Assembly (NCBI GenBank): GCA_963693085.1 | Contig: OY856410.1 | Coordinates: 1,392,220,863-1,392,284,862, forward strand | Origin: Alisma plantago-aquatica | Lineage: Eukaryota > Streptophyta > Magnoliopsida > Alismatales > Alismataceae | Length of the DNA: 64,000 nt | Direction of reading: 5' to 3' | In this document: positions 61,961-64,000 of the stretch, piece by piece | Position numbering within the stretch: the first letter of the stretch is position 1 | How the letters are laid out: every line of letters starts with the position of its first letter | Program-made: the position numbers and the translations under genes | Notes under the pieces: model-generated | Databases searched by the model: none | Told to the model about the DNA's origin: nothing | Seen by the model: the letters and a program-made list of their open reading frames with translations, nothing else

Positions 61961-63130
61961 TCACCAAGAAAGATGACATGTAGCTGACCAACAGACCAAT
62001 ATCAACCTCTACCTAAACGTGTAAGGGTCAAGATAAATGACCACAAATTGGCCCATCCCGAGAGGCAATCTGAGTGTTTTACCTTTTCTTCATATTTATT
62101 TCACTTCATTTTAAAGTCTTTGATTAATTTTAGGTATAGCTACTTAGTTTGTTACTCCAATTTCATCTATCTATATAAGTTATATTGATATATTTAGTGT
62201 GATTCATGTCTTTGTATGGTTCTTGTTGCATAAATTTGCAAAGTAGTAATAATAAGTGATTAATATTGTGTATATCATGGAACCACACTTTTCGTCTTTC
62301 TATCATGCCAATTCATTGACATGTTATTTGTGCATGGAATTCATCTCATATATATAATTGTCAACATTATGGGTGTAATTAAATAAATTGGTTGTTGAGA
62401 GACAATCATGGAGATTAAATCTAACTCTATATTTAAATGAGGTATAACCTCCTAGTTTTCCAGTACTTGGGATACATAGAAAAGGAGATTGATATGTACA
62501 ACTAGAAATAAAACTTATTTCAATAAGAGTGAAAGAAAATATTACAGTTGCATCAATGAGCCCACACAAATATGAATGTGGAGGTATGTATCAAAATACA
62601 ATACAGCAACTATAAACTCCCACTACATAGTAGGAGAGAACCTATTTTTGTATATGGCATGACATATTGTTTCCTACTTGGCCTTGTATTTTCATTAATA
62701 TCATTGGCCTTCTTGTTTAATAAGAATGCATCCACAAGGTGAACCTTGAAGATTAACTAAAACTCAAGAAAAATCAATCAATGATTATTAAAAATAAAAA
62801 AACTCAACTAAGTTATAATATTCTTTTTATTATTTTTTCATTTCCACTATAAATTAGATTTTAATATATATGTAAAACTTCAATACTAAAAAACAACCTT
62901 CTCATAATCAAACATAATATCTATTTTAGCTCAAAAAATTATTGGAAACAAAGATACATTTATTCAATTATTTTATGAACATATATAATATTTGTAACAT
63001 TCCTAGCACAAAACCAAGACAACTTGGACATAAATTACTACATATAGATTATCTTAAACTATTTGTGGGGAATATATCTAAATCATCTCTTTGTTGTAAC
63101 AACCTCTAAGATAATATGACTTTCAATATA
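61961..63130. other. AT-rich stretch downstream of element H, no gene seen
   Basis: Probably the 3' untranslated part of element H followed by unknown sequence. No LTR edge, polypurine tract or reading frame of note could be identified. Confidence 0.5.
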
Positions 63131-63139
63131 CAATAACTA

Positions 63140-63320
63140 CTAGCTATGCCTAATAGGTGTATCTGAGGCGATGTACTTGACCACACCCCCATGGGAGGTT
63201 TGGGGTTCAAATTACAATGAAAAAATACTCCTTGGAGGACATTTGTATTGGTTGTGTGCCAACTTAGCTAGTTGGAATACCTGGTCTGGCCAGATAATCA
63301 CTATAACTTTGGTCTTAGTG
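63140..63320 (+). repeat. Possible tRNA-like SINE remnant
   Basis: GGTTCAAATTAC at 63,203-63,214 resembles a Pol III B box, and TGTATCTGAGGCG about 50 bp upstream is a weak A box. No A-tail or duplication is clear. Confidence 0.25.
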
Positions 63321-63324
63321 TAAG

Positions 63325-64000
63325 TGTAACACCCCAAATTTTGCACACATGCACATGAGCGGAAGCATCAATTCCTAACTCATAATATTTATGGGATGTC
63401 ACATGTGTTGAATATCATGCATAAAAAATAATTGAAAGCTAACCATCACAACACATTCCATTTCTCATTCTCAATAGTTTACATGAGAAAGAAACTTAAT
63501 ACAACTTATGCCATAATCCAAATATCTATACATGAACAAAGTAGCCTTTAAAGCATAAAATAAAGTTGAGGTTGATAAAGAGACTCATAGATGTCCCTTC
63601 AGTCCTCCTTCTCCTTAAATTTATGTCTTTGGTTCTACTTCTTATTCTTCTCTTCACCTACGGACATCTCATCACCAACCATGCAAGGCAACATAAAACA
63701 TGTGAGTGGCACTGAGTAGTTATATGTGAAATTAACTGATACTTGAAATGACATGAAAATAACTTGAAACATGAGTAATTAACATGATAAATATGATTAC
63801 TTGAAGACTTGAGTAAATTGACATGATCACATAAAAAAGTTTGATTTATCTTAAGTTAATATAGTCACTCTCCTGAATGCACCACAATGCTCATAAGACC
63901 AGTTAAGGCTCACATAAGGCCAACTAAGGCTCACATAAGGCTGGTTAAGGCTCACATAATGCTCCCAAAGAGCTCATAAGGCCAATTACAACTCACTCAA
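63325..64000 (+). repeat. Probable start of another gypsy LTR (element I, truncated by window end)
   Basis: TGTAACACCCCAAATTTTGC has the usual TGTAACACCCC start of plant Ty3/gypsy LTRs, and no polypurine tract precedes it, so it would be a 5' LTR in plus orientation. Near the end a roughly 22-bp unit with GGCTCACATAAGGC recurs about four times (63,889-63,985). The mate LTR and interior are beyond the window. Confidence 0.5.
63889..63985. repeat. Short tandem repeat GGCTCACATAAGGC
   Basis: Degenerate units of 20-24 bp (GTTAAGGCTCACATAAGGC, ACTAAGGCTCACATAAGGC and variants) run to the window edge. Confidence 0.8.

Overview
The window is repeat-dense nuclear DNA from a flowering plant. The evidence is the mix of mobile elements: plant-type Ty3/gypsy elements of Athila-like and Tekay-like type, an L1-type LINE of the plant kind with a C-terminal RNase H, a tRNA-derived SINE, a small inverted-repeat DNA element and a Helitron-like insertion. 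I found no convincing host gene, no tRNA or rRNA gene, no CRISPR array and no organellar gene. The species cannot be named from the sequence alone.

Left block (1-23,558): three LTR elements nested in each other. Element C (Athila-like, minus strand) occupies about 16,683-23,558. Its integrase is cut at 16,682/16,683 by element A (also Athila-like, minus strand), whose 5' LTR, gag, protease, reverse transcriptase and start of RNase H lie at 16,682-12,946 and 1,846-1, running off the left edge. Element A's protease is in turn cut by element B (1,847-12,945, plus strand), a non-autonomous gypsy derivative with two 3.4-kb LTRs, a Met-tRNA primer site, a polypurine tract and only a decayed 3' scrap of pol.

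Middle block (23,758-59,847): an old large-LTR element D (plus strand, 3.2-kb LTRs, almost no coding capacity) bounded by a GTAGT duplication at 23,753-23,757 and 59,848-59,852. Its 3' LTR has been split by four later insertions: element E (30,159-45,375, a 15.2-kb Tekay-like element on the minus strand with a 1,483-codon open gag-pol), a LINE (45,854-51,628, minus), a 301-bp inverted-repeat element (52,919-53,219) and a 6-kb AT-rich Helitron-like segment (about 53,581-59,589) that carries a SINE. D's unbroken left LTR serves as an internal empty-site control for all of these.

Right block (59,853-64,000): a short unrecognised open frame, a decayed plus-strand Athila-like RNase H/integrase remnant (60,360-61,960), AT-rich sequence without recognisable genes, and the probable start of another LTR at 63,325.

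The elements do not work together as a pathway. The layout is a record of successive insertions, with the oldest host (D, LTRs visibly diverged) and younger guests (B about 2 percent and E about 1 percent LTR differences in stretches compared by eye). Three unrelated LTR families here (A, C, E) each carry clusters of short, GC-rich, near-perfect palindromes in otherwise AT-rich LTRs. That is the most unusual signal in the window.
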